Positions 1 to 8,540 of a stretch of DNA of 61,326 nucleotides are shown piece after piece. Position numbers and translations under genes: made by a program. The stretch's first letter is position 1. Every line of letters starts with the position of its first letter. Origin of the DNA: Acetobacter musti (lineage in GTDB: Bacteria; Pseudomonadota; Alphaproteobacteria; Acetobacterales; Acetobacteraceae); assembly GCF_011516835.1 (NCBI RefSeq), contig NZ_WOTB01000023.1, positions 1-61,326 on the forward strand. The letters run 5' to 3'. A model generated the notes under the pieces. It saw nothing but the letters and a program-made list of their open reading frames with translations, ran no database searches and was not told the origin of the DNA.

Positions 1-1290
1 TATCACTGTATCCTTCATCTGCCGTCCTTTCGCGCAGTCGTTTCTTCCAACGACCATTCTGGCACATTGCGATGCCGTGCGGGGAGGACGGCAACCACCC
101 CATCTCACAGGCTCCGTCTTCGGACCGGGAAACACCGTCGCAACAGCGTGCAGCGGCAGACGCAGGTGATCGCACAGAACCCCCGCCGCGACCGCGCGCA
201 GATCGGTCGTGGGCGCCAGGTCCCGGTTTTCAAAAAGCTGGCCGGAACGCAGACCCGGCCATGTGCCGCCCACCTTTCCGCCCGCAACGGCGCCACCCGC
301 CAGGAACGTGACCGTCCCCGTGCCATGATCCGTCCCGCCCGTGCCATTCATGCGCACGGTTCTTCCGAACTCCGTCAGAGCCAGAACCACCGTGCGCTTC
401 CAGCTTTCCCCAAGATTCTGACGCAGGGCGCCGATCCCGCGATCAAGCTGCGCAAGCGGACCCGCCAGACGCCCGGCCTGACCCGCATGCGTATCCCACC
501 CCCCGATCTCCAGCGCGGCGACACGCGGACCACGGGGCTGTGCCAGCATCTGCCCCGCCGCTGCCGAAAGCCGGGTAAAAGCATCAGGCTTCCGGGATCT
601 GTCAGCCGGAGACGGCATCCCCGTACCCGCTCCGGCTGTCTCCGAAAAACCCCTGGCGTTCAGACCGTTCCGGAACGCCGGCCCCGTGACAGGATCAGAC
701 GCGTTCAGAGCAGCAATCTGACTGTAAAGATCATCACCCGGATGCAAGCTTCCCGCCGGAGCGTAACTCCCCACCCTGGCCGCCCCGCGAAGCAGAAGCG
801 GAACCGTCAGCCCCATGGCCAGCCCATAGCCGTCCGGCCTGTTCGCCTTGCCCTGAAGCACCGAAACCGCCCGGTTCAGCCAGCCGCTGTTCAGCCGGTC
901 ATCCGCGCCGCTTTCCAGATAATCCTGAGCCTCGAAATGGGACCGGCTGCGATAATGCCCCGCAACGGCATGAACAGGCAGCATCTGACCTTCGCCGTAC
1001 AGAGCATGAAGCGCCCGCAGGGAAGGGTGCAGCCCGTAAAATCCCCCCAGATCAAGAAGACCGCCTTCCTGTCCCGGCTCAGGAAGAACCAGATCCCGGC
1101 GATACGTTCTGAGATCAGCATCGCCATAGGGTGTGACCGCTGCCAGACCGTCCAGCGCCCCCCGGAGAATGATGACCACAAAACGCGGATCGTCCGGCCC
1201 GCCGGATGCGCCGGCAAAAGCAAGAGAAGAACGGCCGAGAACCCAGCCCGCGGCCAGACCCAGAAGAGCAGTGCGGCGACGGATCATCAT
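1..1290 (-). CDS. DUF1501 family exported protein (partial, runs off left edge)
   Basis: Reading the minus strand from ATG 1290 gives an uninterrupted frame to base 1. It opens with a twin-arginine-type signal (RRRTALLG, then a hydrophobic stretch ending AFA-GA) and continues with DUF1501-like blocks: FVVIILRGALDG, LHPSLRALH, VAALEIGGWDTHAGQ, and ALTEFGRTVRMNGTGGTDHG. DUF1501 proteins are exported and almost always encoded beside a DUF1800 partner, as here, with only 3 bases between the DUF1800 stop and this start. Function is not established. After the usual closing block (near bases 100-150) at least 40 further residues follow without a stop, so the C-terminus may be extended or altered. 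The 3' end lies outside the window. Confidence 0.85.
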   Translation of the reverse strand, partial: MMIRRRTALLGLAAGWVLGRSSLAFAGASGGPDDPRFVVIILRGALDGLAAVTPYGDADLRTYRRDLVLPEPGQEGGLLDLGGFYGLHPSLRALHALYGEGQMLPVHAVAGHYRSRSHFEAQDYLESGADDRLNSGWLNRAVSVLQGKANRPDGYGLAMGLTVPLLLRGAARVGSYAPAGSLHPGDDLYSQIAALNASDPVTGPAFRNGLNARGFSETAGAGTGMPSPADRSRKPDAFTRLSAAAGQMLAQPRGPRVAALEIGGWDTHAGQAGRLAGPLAQLDRGIGALRQNLGESWKRTVVLALTEFGRTVRMNGTGGTDHGTGTVTFLAGGAVAGGKVGGTWPGLRSGQLFENRDLAPTTDLRAVAAGVLCDHLRLPLHAVATVFPGPKTEPVRWGGCRPPRTASQCARMVVGRNDCAKGRQMKDTVI

Positions 1291-1293
1291 GTG

Positions 1294-2601
1294 TCAGCGC
1301 CTCTGAAATTCAGGAGAGGAAAAAAGCAGCGCCAGCGCATCCTGACGGGAACCGGCACGATGCATCGCAGTCCGGGTCTGCGGACGGAGCGCAGAGCCGA
1401 GAGCAATCCGGGCAATCTCCGTCGGATCTCCGGTCCGGACATGCGCCGCCATTCTCCAGGCCCAGTCCGTGCGCGCCAGCATATCCGCCGGCGCGCACCA
1501 GTCCGCCGTCCTGTCGCTCCAGCCATTGGGCAGAGGCGCCGTCCACAAAGGCTGCCCGAGAGACGCGAAAGCCGATGCAAGCAGATGCGCGGCGGAATGA
1601 GGATCATCCGGCTGGCTGGCCTCTCCGCCCATGGACAGAGCCCGCATGACCGCGGTGGCATAGTCCATGGGAGAGCGGAACTTGCCCCCGGCGCGGTCAG
1701 CGCCATGCAGATCCGCCAGAGCAAGCGATGCCTCCCGCAGATCACCCTCACTGTCCCGCAGAACGGAGGCGATATGACTGACATCCTGCGGCGCAGGCGT
1801 GTCGGAAATGAAATGCCCGACCATCCGGGTGGCAATATGCTGATATGTCGCAGGATGCGTGCCCAGAAAATGCAGCGCCTGCATGCCGCCTTCCTCACCC
1901 TCCGGAAATGCCTGGCCCATGACGGTCTTTACACCCGGCTCATGCGCCTTTTCCCGAAATACGAAGCCGGGCTGCGCCGCCTTCATATCGACGCCCCAGC
2001 CCGTCAGGATCGCCGCAAAGGACGTCACATCCGCCTGGCTGTAACCGGCAGCAGGGGAGACCGTGTGCAGTTCCAGACACTCACGGGCCAGATTCTCGTT
2101 CAGGCCATGATGACTTTTGCGCCCCGCCGGACTGGACGGCCCGATGGAGGACGCATTGTCCAGATACATCAGCATGGCCGGATGACGCATCCCGGCCAGT
2201 AGCATATCCGGAAAACGGCCGGTCACATAAGGACGAATGGCCTCGCGCATATAAGCGCCAATGACCGCCCTCGTGCTGCCCTGACGCAGACTGACCGTAA
2301 AATGATTGAACCAGAACCAGGCCAGGCGTTCGCGAAAAGGCTGTTCCGTGACAATCAGATTGTCCAGCTGGGTCGCAACCTCCGCCTGAAAGACCGGCCT
2401 GACCAGAGGATCGCCCTGCATCTTCGTGCGCCGCTGCTCCCGCAGAGCGATCAGACCATCCGAACACGGCTCCACATTCCTGAACACGGCCGTATCAGGC
2501 CCGGCCAGCTGACCCGAAAGCCAGTCACGAAGAGACGCATCAGGAACCACACTGTCCCGCTGGCCCCAGCCAAATCTGTTGATCGCACTGGCAAGTCGCA
2601 T
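1294..2601 (-). CDS. DUF1800 domain-containing protein
   Basis: The protein has the DUF1800 pattern: ASAINRFGWG at the N-terminus, FWFNHFTVS, a central HPAMLMYLDN...GLNENLARECLELHT block, and GRKSHHGLNENLARE. The family is uncharacterised and pairs with DUF1501; the next gene downstream is that partner. I chose ATG 2601 (435 residues) because GAGG stands 5-6 bases upstream and the family motif begins directly after it. The frame stays open to GTG 2682 (462 residues), but that extension is made of a 15-base triplicated sequence and reads as repetitive GRVIFGRV-like residues, so it is probably leader rather than protein. The operon reads DUF1800 then DUF1501. Confidence 0.85.
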   Translation of the reverse strand: MRLASAINRFGWGQRDSVVPDASLRDWLSGQLAGPDTAVFRNVEPCSDGLIALREQRRTKMQGDPLVRPVFQAEVATQLDNLIVTEQPFRERLAWFWFNHFTVSLRQGSTRAVIGAYMREAIRPYVTGRFPDMLLAGMRHPAMLMYLDNASSIGPSSPAGRKSHHGLNENLARECLELHTVSPAAGYSQADVTSFAAILTGWGVDMKAAQPGFVFREKAHEPGVKTVMGQAFPEGEEGGMQALHFLGTHPATYQHIATRMVGHFISDTPAPQDVSHIASVLRDSEGDLREASLALADLHGADRAGGKFRSPMDYATAVMRALSMGGEASQPDDPHSAAHLLASAFASLGQPLWTAPLPNGWSDRTADWCAPADMLARTDWAWRMAAHVRTGDPTEIARIALGSALRPQTRTAMHRAGSRQDALALLFSSPEFQRR

Positions 2602-2631
2602 GGCATCCTCGGAAGACCCGGTGGACGGAAG

Positions 2632-2676
2632 CAGCTGAACTCTGCCGAAGATAACTCTGCCTGAGATAACTTTGCC
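2632..2676 (-). repeat. Three tandem 15-base units at the DUF1800 5' end
   Basis: On the minus strand three consecutive 15-mers start GGCAAAGTTATC, GGCAGAGTTATC and GGCAGAGTTCAG; the first two match in 12 of 15 positions and the third diverges at its end. They lie just before the preferred DUF1800 start. The 15-base period keeps frame, so copy-number change would not disrupt translation if the GTG at 2682 is used. Confidence 0.6.
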
Positions 2677-2980
2677 GGACACTGCCCGCCCTGTGTGGCG
2701 AAATCGGGACAGGTCTGTATGAAATTGTCACATTCAGGACATGCAGAAGAACAAAACAGCGACGCCCGCCGCCGGTCCCTGTGCCCGTCCGGCACGATCC
2801 CGGCTCACAAAGCGAAAAACCTATGCCCACCGTAAAAGCAGAGCCGGTGACACCGTCAATAATCCATACGGAAAAATGAACAGCCCGCTGCCGGGCTGGT
2901 CAGTGACGCGGACCCTGATGGCGGGCGTCCTTCGCAACAGCTTTGCACCTGTCGCGGAAATGTATTGAAGCAACCTGCCG

Positions 2981-3012
2981 CCTGTCCGCTCTGACATCGC
3001 AGAGCAGACAGG
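2981..3012 (-). terminator. Inverted repeat downstream of acnB
   Basis: The arms CCTGTCcGCTCTG and CAGAGCaGACAGG pair over 13 positions with one internal mismatch around a 6-base loop. The hairpin sits about 70 bases past the acnB stop. There is no clear T run, so it may be an RNA 3'-end stabiliser rather than a simple intrinsic terminator. The rest of 2683-3084 shows no supported gene. Confidence 0.45.
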
Positions 3013-3084
3013 CAGTCAGGGTTAGCGCAATGTCCCTGTCAGGACGGGCAGCCTGTCAGAGAGGACTCCCTGACGATCAGACCC

Positions 3085-5874
3085 TTAGTACTGAACAGAT
3101 TTAGCATCGAGCGGAGCCGCTTTCGGCGGAGCGAACCGGGTCAGCTCGATCCCCTCGACGGCAACCTTGTATTCCTCAGCGCTCGGCGTCCGGCCAAGGA
3201 TCGCCGACAGCACCACGACCGGAGTCGAGGCCAGAAGCGATTCACCCTTCTTCTCGCCGGAATCCTCGACGACACGCCCCTGGAACAGACGGGTTGACGT
3301 CGCCAGAACGGTATCGCCCTTTTCCGCCTTCTCCTGGTTGCCCATGCACAGGTTACAGCCCGGACGTTCCAGATAGAGGATGTTCTCGTATTCGGTCCGC
3401 GCGCTGGCTTTCGGCAGCAGGTCATTGAACTCGAAGCCGGAATAACGCTCCAGAATCTCCCAGTCCCCTTCGGCCTTCAGCTCATCGATGATGTTGTAGG
3501 TCGGGGCGGCGACAACGAGCGGTGCTTTGAACTCCACCTTCCCCTGTGCCTTCTCAAGATTCTTGAGCATCTGGGCCACGATTTTCATGTCGCCCTTATG
3601 CACCATGCAGGAGCCCACAAACCCAAGGTCCACCTTCTTGTTCCCACCGTAGTAGGAAACCGGGCGGATTGTGTCGTGGGTATAGCGCTTGGACACATCC
3701 GGGTTTTTCACATCCGGATCGGCGATCATCGGCTCGTCGATCTGGTCGAGATCAACCACAACCTCGGCGAAATATTTCGCATTGGCGTCGGGAGCCAGCG
3801 CAGGCTTCTCGCCCGAGCGAATCTCGGCAATGCGTTTATCAGCCTTGGCGATCAGACCCTTCAGTGTGCCCGCGGCATTCTCCATGCCCTTGTCGATCAT
3901 GATCTGAATGCGCGACTTGGCGATTTCCAGCGACTCTATCAGCGTCTCATCCTGTGAGATGCAGATGGAGGCCTTCGCCTTCATCTCAGCCGTCCAGTCG
4001 GTGAACGTGAAGGCCTGGTCAGCCAGCAGCGTGCCGAGATGCACCTCGATCACCCGACCCTGGAAAACGTTGTCACCACACTGCCGGAGCATCTGCGCCT
4101 GCGTCGCATGGACCACATCACGGAAATCCATGTGCGGCTGCATTGTGCCCTTGAACGTCACCTTGACCGACTGCGGGATCGGCATCGTCGCCTCACCGGT
4201 GGCCAGCGCCAGCGCCACAGTGCCGGAATCAGCCCCGAAGGCCACGCCCTTCGACATACGGGTATGACTGTCGCCGCCGATGATGATCGCCCAGTCATCC
4301 ACGGTGATGTCGTTCAGCACCTTATGAATCACGTCCGTCATCGCGTGATAGACGCCCTTCGGGTCGCGCGCGGTGATCAGACCGAAGTTGTTCATGAATT
4401 TCATGAGCTTCGGAATGTTCGCCTGTGCCTTCTTGTCCCACACGGACGCCGTATGGCACCCGGACTGGTACGCGCCGTCCACAAGAGGCGAAATGACGGT
4501 GGCCGCCATCGCCTCAAGCTCCTGCGCGGTCATCAGACCGGTCGTGTCCTGGGAACCGACGATGTTCACCTTCACGCGAACATCCGACCCCGCATGCAGG
4601 ACCGTGCCCGGAGCAACGCCAACAGCATTGCGGTTAAAGATCTTCTCAACCGCGGTCAGGCCCTGATCCTCGACCGTAATTTCCTTGTTCGGGGCAAAAA
4701 CCGGCGGCGCCTTGATCCCCAGCGTCTGGGCGGCAAATGTCTGGAGCTTCTTGCCGAAAACGATCGCGTAGGAGCTGCCCGCTTTCATGAACTCCATCTT
4801 CTGGGGCGTGAACGCGGCGGCAACATCGACCAGCTCCTCGCCCTTCTCGTCTCGGAGCCGCTTGTTCTTCACATCGATCTTCAGAACGGTGCCGGTCTCA
4901 ACCGAATATTTCTGCTCAAGGACAGGATTGCCATCCTTATCCAGAACCGGCTTGCCGTCTGCACCGGTTTTCCGGACCCAGTTTTTCAGATTGATGCCGA
5001 TACCGCCGGTCACGTCGACAGTGGTCGCAAAAATCGGCGAGATACCGTTGGTGCCCGCGACGACAGGGGCGAAATTGACGAAAGGAACGTAAGGGCTGGC
5101 CTGCTTGCCGGTCCAGAGCGCCACGTTGTTCACGCCCGACATGCGCGACGAGCCTACGCCCATCGTGCCCTTTTCGGCGATCATCATCACCCGTGCGTCG
5201 GGATGCTGCTTCTGCAGCGCAACGATTTCTTTCTGCGCCTCGGGCGAGATCATGCACTGACCATGCAGTTCGCGGTCCGAGCGCGAATGCGCCTGATTGC
5301 CCGGCGACAGAAGATCGGTCGAGATATCGCCTTCCGCCGCGATGAAGGTCACGACTTTGATCTCGTCCTCAACATCCGGCAGCTTGGTGAAGAACTCGGC
5401 TTTTGCGTAGCTCTCAAGCACGTCCTTCGCGACTGCATTGCCCGCTTTGTAGGCATCGCGCAGCCGGAACATATCGGCGTCATAGAGGAAAACCTGGGTC
5501 TTCAGCACCTCGCCCGCCTGCCTGGCAACCGGGCCGTCATCGCCGAGGGCAATGTCAAGCAGCACCCTGACCGACGGACCACCCTTCATATGCGACAGCA
5601 GTTCGAGGGCAAAGGCCGGTGAGATCTCAGGAACCACCGCCTCGCCCAGGACGATCTTCTTCAGGAAGGCCGCCTTGACATCCGCAGCGCTCGTGGTGCC
5701 CGGCAGCGTGTTGTAAATGAAGAATCTGAGAGCATCCGCCCGGTGCTCGTTCCCGGCATCCTCAATCAATGTAATGATGTCACGAACGAGTCCGCCGTCG
5801 TCGATCGGCCTGGGAGCAAGTCCCTGACTTTTTCTGTCCTTGATTTCGGCCAGGTAATCTGAGTAGGCGCTCAT
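3085..5874 (-). CDS. acnB: Aconitate hydratase B (bifunctional with 2-methylisocitrate dehydratase)
   Basis: 929 residues of AcnB type: an N-terminal HEAT-like domain (about 1-160, beginning MSAYSDYLAEIKDRKSQGL), the swivel domain, then the [4Fe-4S] catalytic domains. The cluster cysteines are visible in GSCMVHKGD and in the pair CNLCMGNQ near the C-terminus. IIGGDSHTRMSKGVAFGADSG is the conserved substrate-binding block. It interconverts citrate and isocitrate in the cytoplasmic TCA cycle. It is slightly longer than the roughly 865-residue enterobacterial enzyme. It stands alone on the minus strand, separated from the SDR gene by about 500 bases that probably hold both promoters. Confidence 0.97.
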   Translation of the reverse strand: MSAYSDYLAEIKDRKSQGLAPRPIDDGGLVRDIITLIEDAGNEHRADALRFFIYNTLPGTTSAADVKAAFLKKIVLGEAVVPEISPAFALELLSHMKGGPSVRVLLDIALGDDGPVARQAGEVLKTQVFLYDADMFRLRDAYKAGNAVAKDVLESYAKAEFFTKLPDVEDEIKVVTFIAAEGDISTDLLSPGNQAHSRSDRELHGQCMISPEAQKEIVALQKQHPDARVMMIAEKGTMGVGSSRMSGVNNVALWTGKQASPYVPFVNFAPVVAGTNGISPIFATTVDVTGGIGINLKNWVRKTGADGKPVLDKDGNPVLEQKYSVETGTVLKIDVKNKRLRDEKGEELVDVAAAFTPQKMEFMKAGSSYAIVFGKKLQTFAAQTLGIKAPPVFAPNKEITVEDQGLTAVEKIFNRNAVGVAPGTVLHAGSDVRVKVNIVGSQDTTGLMTAQELEAMAATVISPLVDGAYQSGCHTASVWDKKAQANIPKLMKFMNNFGLITARDPKGVYHAMTDVIHKVLNDITVDDWAIIIGGDSHTRMSKGVAFGADSGTVALALATGEATMPIPQSVKVTFKGTMQPHMDFRDVVHATQAQMLRQCGDNVFQGRVIEVHLGTLLADQAFTFTDWTAEMKAKASICISQDETLIESLEIAKSRIQIMIDKGMENAAGTLKGLIAKADKRIAEIRSGEKPALAPDANAKYFAEVVVDLDQIDEPMIADPDVKNPDVSKRYTHDTIRPVSYYGGNKKVDLGFVGSCMVHKGDMKIVAQMLKNLEKAQGKVEFKAPLVVAAPTYNIIDELKAEGDWEILERYSGFEFNDLLPKASARTEYENILYLERPGCNLCMGNQEKAEKGDTVLATSTRLFQGRVVEDSGEKKGESLLASTPVVVLSAILGRTPSAEEYKVAVEGIELTRFAPPKAAPLDAKSVQY

Positions 5875-6369
5875 CGCAATTCCAACATAACTGAGGTGTG
5901 TGGACCTGAAATGCGGTCCCGGAAACCGGACAGGGTCAGGTCGGCTTAAGGTTCTGATGGATCCGGGTTACGGCACCCCCTGCCGGCTGACAAGACACGG
6001 CATTTCAGCAAAAACAGTCCTTCGAATTCAGCGTTAACCGCCAAAAACAGCAACCCGCATACCCACCAGGCCGCAACAGGCAGATCATCATCTCTGCCCC
6101 GTCGGGCCGCTCCGATCTGACTGATGACGAAACATTTGTCATGTCAATTTTCCGGCACTGGCAAACCACCGGCAATCTGTCGGCACGACCCGCAAAAGGG
6201 CTGAAAGCAGCCAGCCTGACACGCTGAAAAATGACCGGTTACACAATCGTCCCCGGTTGCCGTCCGGCCTCTCCGGAACGCTTCCTGACCGACGCATATT
6301 TCCCCATGGATCGCCCCTGAAAATTCAGGCAGTCTGCCTCTCCCGACATCATAAATCCCGGTGACGCCC
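5875..6369. other. Intergenic region between divergent acnB and SDR genes
   Basis: About 495 bases with no supported gene on either strand; a minus-strand frame overlapping this interval is antisense to the SDR gene and shows no family features. By position it should carry the promoters of acnB (leftward) and of the SDR gene (rightward). I see no convincing -35/-10 pair and no tRNA-like fold. Confidence 0.5.
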
Positions 6370-7098
6370 ATGCCCTCCGACAATCCCCTCGCAGGCCACG
6401 TCGCCCTCGTTACCGGAGCGGGCAGGGGGATCGGCCGCGCCACCGCCCTCCGCCTCGCCAGCCTTGGCGCCTCCGTCCTCTGCGTCGCCCGCTCCCGCGA
6501 CGAACTTGAATCCTGCGTCGCCGAAGCCGGCCCGAAAGCCGCCGCCCTCCCGCTCGACATCACCGCCCCCGACGCCGCGCAGACCCTGATCGAAACCGCC
6601 CTGACCCGCTTCGGAAAACTCGACATCCTCGTGCTCTCGTCAGGCGCTTTTCACAGCGGCACACTTGAGAACCTCACTGACACCGACTTCGGAAAACTCT
6701 TCGACGTCAACGTCAGAGCCCCGCTCAGCATCATCCGCGCCGCCCTCCCGGCGCTCCGCGACAGCAAAGGCCAGATCGCCGTCGTCAACTCCACCATCAT
6801 CCGCGCCGCCAGCACCGCCGGCCGCGGCCTCTACGCCGCCACCCAGGCCGCGCTCCGGTCCCTCACCGACACCCTGCGCAGCGAAATCAATCAGGACGGC
6901 ATCCGCGTCCTCTCCGTCATGCCCGGAACCACCGCCACCCCGCGCCAGGAAGCCATCCACGCCGCCGCCGGCAAACCATGGCACCCCGAACGCCTCCTGC
7001 AGCCGGAAGACGTCGCCATCGCCCTCTGCGGCGCCCTGCTGCTCCCCGAAACCGCCGAGGCGACAGACATCTTCGTCCGCCCGATGATGAAATCCTGA
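6370..7098 (+). CDS. SDR family oxidoreductase with atypical YxxxQ motif
   Basis: A 242-residue classical short-chain dehydrogenase fold: the nucleotide-binding TGAGRGIG near residue 13, the acidic LDIT after strand 4, and NVRAPL, followed by VVNSTIIRAAS carrying the catalytic serine. The catalytic tyrosine is present, but the expected YxxxK reads Y-A-A-T-Q (codons TAC GCC GCC ACC CAG), so the lysine that lowers the tyrosine pKa is glutamine. The C-terminal block RLLQPEDVAIA is typical of NADP-dependent relatives. ATG 6370 is preferred; a GTG three codons upstream is possible. Substrate unknown. Codons almost always end in C, as in its right-hand neighbours. Confidence 0.88.
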   Translation: MPSDNPLAGHVALVTGAGRGIGRATALRLASLGASVLCVARSRDELESCVAEAGPKAAALPLDITAPDAAQTLIETALTRFGKLDILVLSSGAFHSGTLENLTDTDFGKLFDVNVRAPLSIIRAALPALRDSKGQIAVVNSTIIRAASTAGRGLYAATQAALRSLTDTLRSEINQDGIRVLSVMPGTTATPRQEAIHAAAGKPWHPERLLQPEDVAIALCGALLLPETAEATDIFVRPMMKS

Positions 7099-7279
7099 CC
7101 CAGCCGTCACAAACAGCACGTCTGCGGCGCCCTTCTTATCAAAATATGTAAACGTCCTTTTTTAAGTGGACGCCGCCCGCACGGGAAACGTAGCGTCCGC
7201 GAACCAATACGAAATAATGACAGCCGCTCAATAATAATCCCGCCCGCGTCACAGAAGCAGGGCAGCAAGGGAGAGCATC

Positions 7280-8252
7280 ATGACCGTCATCCATCTCGAC
7301 AGCACAATCTCCGACGATGAACGCCGCGAACGCCTCTTCGCCGGCGACATCTTCATCTACAGCCCGAGCGCCGCCTCCACAGCGCTCGTCGCCCATGCCC
7401 GCAGTCTGATCGAGGACGCCTTCGCCCCCCTCGACCCCGAGCACGCCCAGTTCGCCATGCCCGTCGCCGATTATGCGAACCTGCTCGGACGGCTCAAACC
7501 CCACTTCATCCACCACCCGACATCGAAAGCCCTGGTCAGCGAAATCATCGCCGAACTCGGCGGCGACCTCGCCCGGTATTACTTCGATGTCCCGAAAATG
7601 CGGTCCTCAACCAGCGACAATTACCTGACCAGCGGCATCGCGCTCGCCTTTCCGCCCCATCGCGACACCTGGTATTCCGCGCCCTTCTGCCAGATCAACT
7701 GGTGGACCCCGATCTACGGCATCACCCGCGACAACGGCATGGCCTTCTTCCCGAAATATTTCGACACCCCCATCGCCAACAATTCCGAAGTCTACAACTA
7801 CTACAAATGGAACAGCACCCGCGCCACCGCCCATCTCGACCTCACCGGCAGCAGCCAGCGCGTCGCTCCCTCCGCCCGCCCCGGTCAGTGACAGCCCCGA
7901 CGCCCGCTACGTCGTCCCGCCCGGCGGCCTCATCCTCTTTTCCGCCGCCCAGCTTCACGCCAGCCTGCCCAACAGCTCCGGCAAAACCCGCTTCAGCATC
8001 GACTTCCGCACCGTCCACGAAGACGACATCACCGATCAGAAAGGCGCAAAAAACATCGACAGCGCCTGCACCGGAACCGCCCTGCGCGACTTCATGCGCT
8101 GCACCGACCACATCCGCCTCCCGGAATCCCTGATCGAACCCTATGACAGTGGCCGCGAAGACGCCGAAATCCTCATCTACCAGCCCCCGCCCGTCACGGC
8201 GTCACTGACCGCGACCGCAGAGTCCGCCACGCAATCCACCACACCTCACTGA
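7280..8252 (+). pseudogene. 2OG-Fe(II) oxygenase-like gene, split by a frameshift
   Basis: The 5' frame (7280-7891, 203 residues) starts at ATG 7280 after a GGGAGAG ribosome site and contains the HxD metal motif in FPPHRDTWYSAPF plus the block INWWTPIYGIT. It stops early. From about 7855 the +1 frame continues the same protein without its own start: RYVVPPGGLILFSAAQLH, then ASLPNSSGKTRFSIDFRTV, giving the distal metal-binding histidine and the 2-oxoglutarate-binding arginine, to TGA 8250-8252. Neither half has all the ligands, so the product is inactive unless the shift is a sequencing error or is recoded. The substrate is unknown. Confidence 0.75.
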
Positions 8253-8308
8253 CTCTCGCCGGGAACCCGCCTCAAGAAGCACACCCGCAACAGGTCTTTG
8301 ATAAAAAA

Positions 8309-8382
8309 AGTTTTTGGGTGCCGCCTTTTTTCAAAAAGGCGGCGTTCTCTGAAGCTTTTTGAAAAAAGCTTCACCAAAAACT
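8309..8382. repeat. Foldable intergenic element (outer stem plus two hairpins)
   Basis: An outer stem, AGTTTTTGGGTG (8309-8320) against CACCAAAAACT (8372-8382), encloses two perfect or near-perfect hairpins: GCCGCCTTTTT/AAAAAGGCGGC (8320-8343) and GAAGCTTTTT/AAAAAGCTTC (8351-8372). The layout is a three-way junction. From memory, similar sequence recurs between genes in acetic acid bacterial genomes, so this is probably one copy of a dispersed REP-like family. It may also terminate transcription entering from the left. Confidence 0.65.
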
Positions 8383-8540
8383 CCTTTATGATTTCAGAGC
8401 GAGTTTCACGGAGAAACAACTCTCCCCTGCAATCAGCTAATAAATGAGACGTTCCGCGCGGGTAACTGCCTTGCCTCGACAGAAACACAGCCAAATGCTG
8501 TAACAGAAGGAAGACGTACAGTAACATCCGGAAGACCAGA

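Noticed and set aside
67..2202. Long plus-strand open frame (711 codons) over the DUF1501/DUF1800 genes
   Set aside because: It is antisense to two recognisable genes, is Arg/Pro-rich without domains, and exists because of high GC.
4039..5622. 527-codon plus-strand frame opposite acnB
   Set aside because: Arg/His-rich shadow of acnB without ribosome site or homology.
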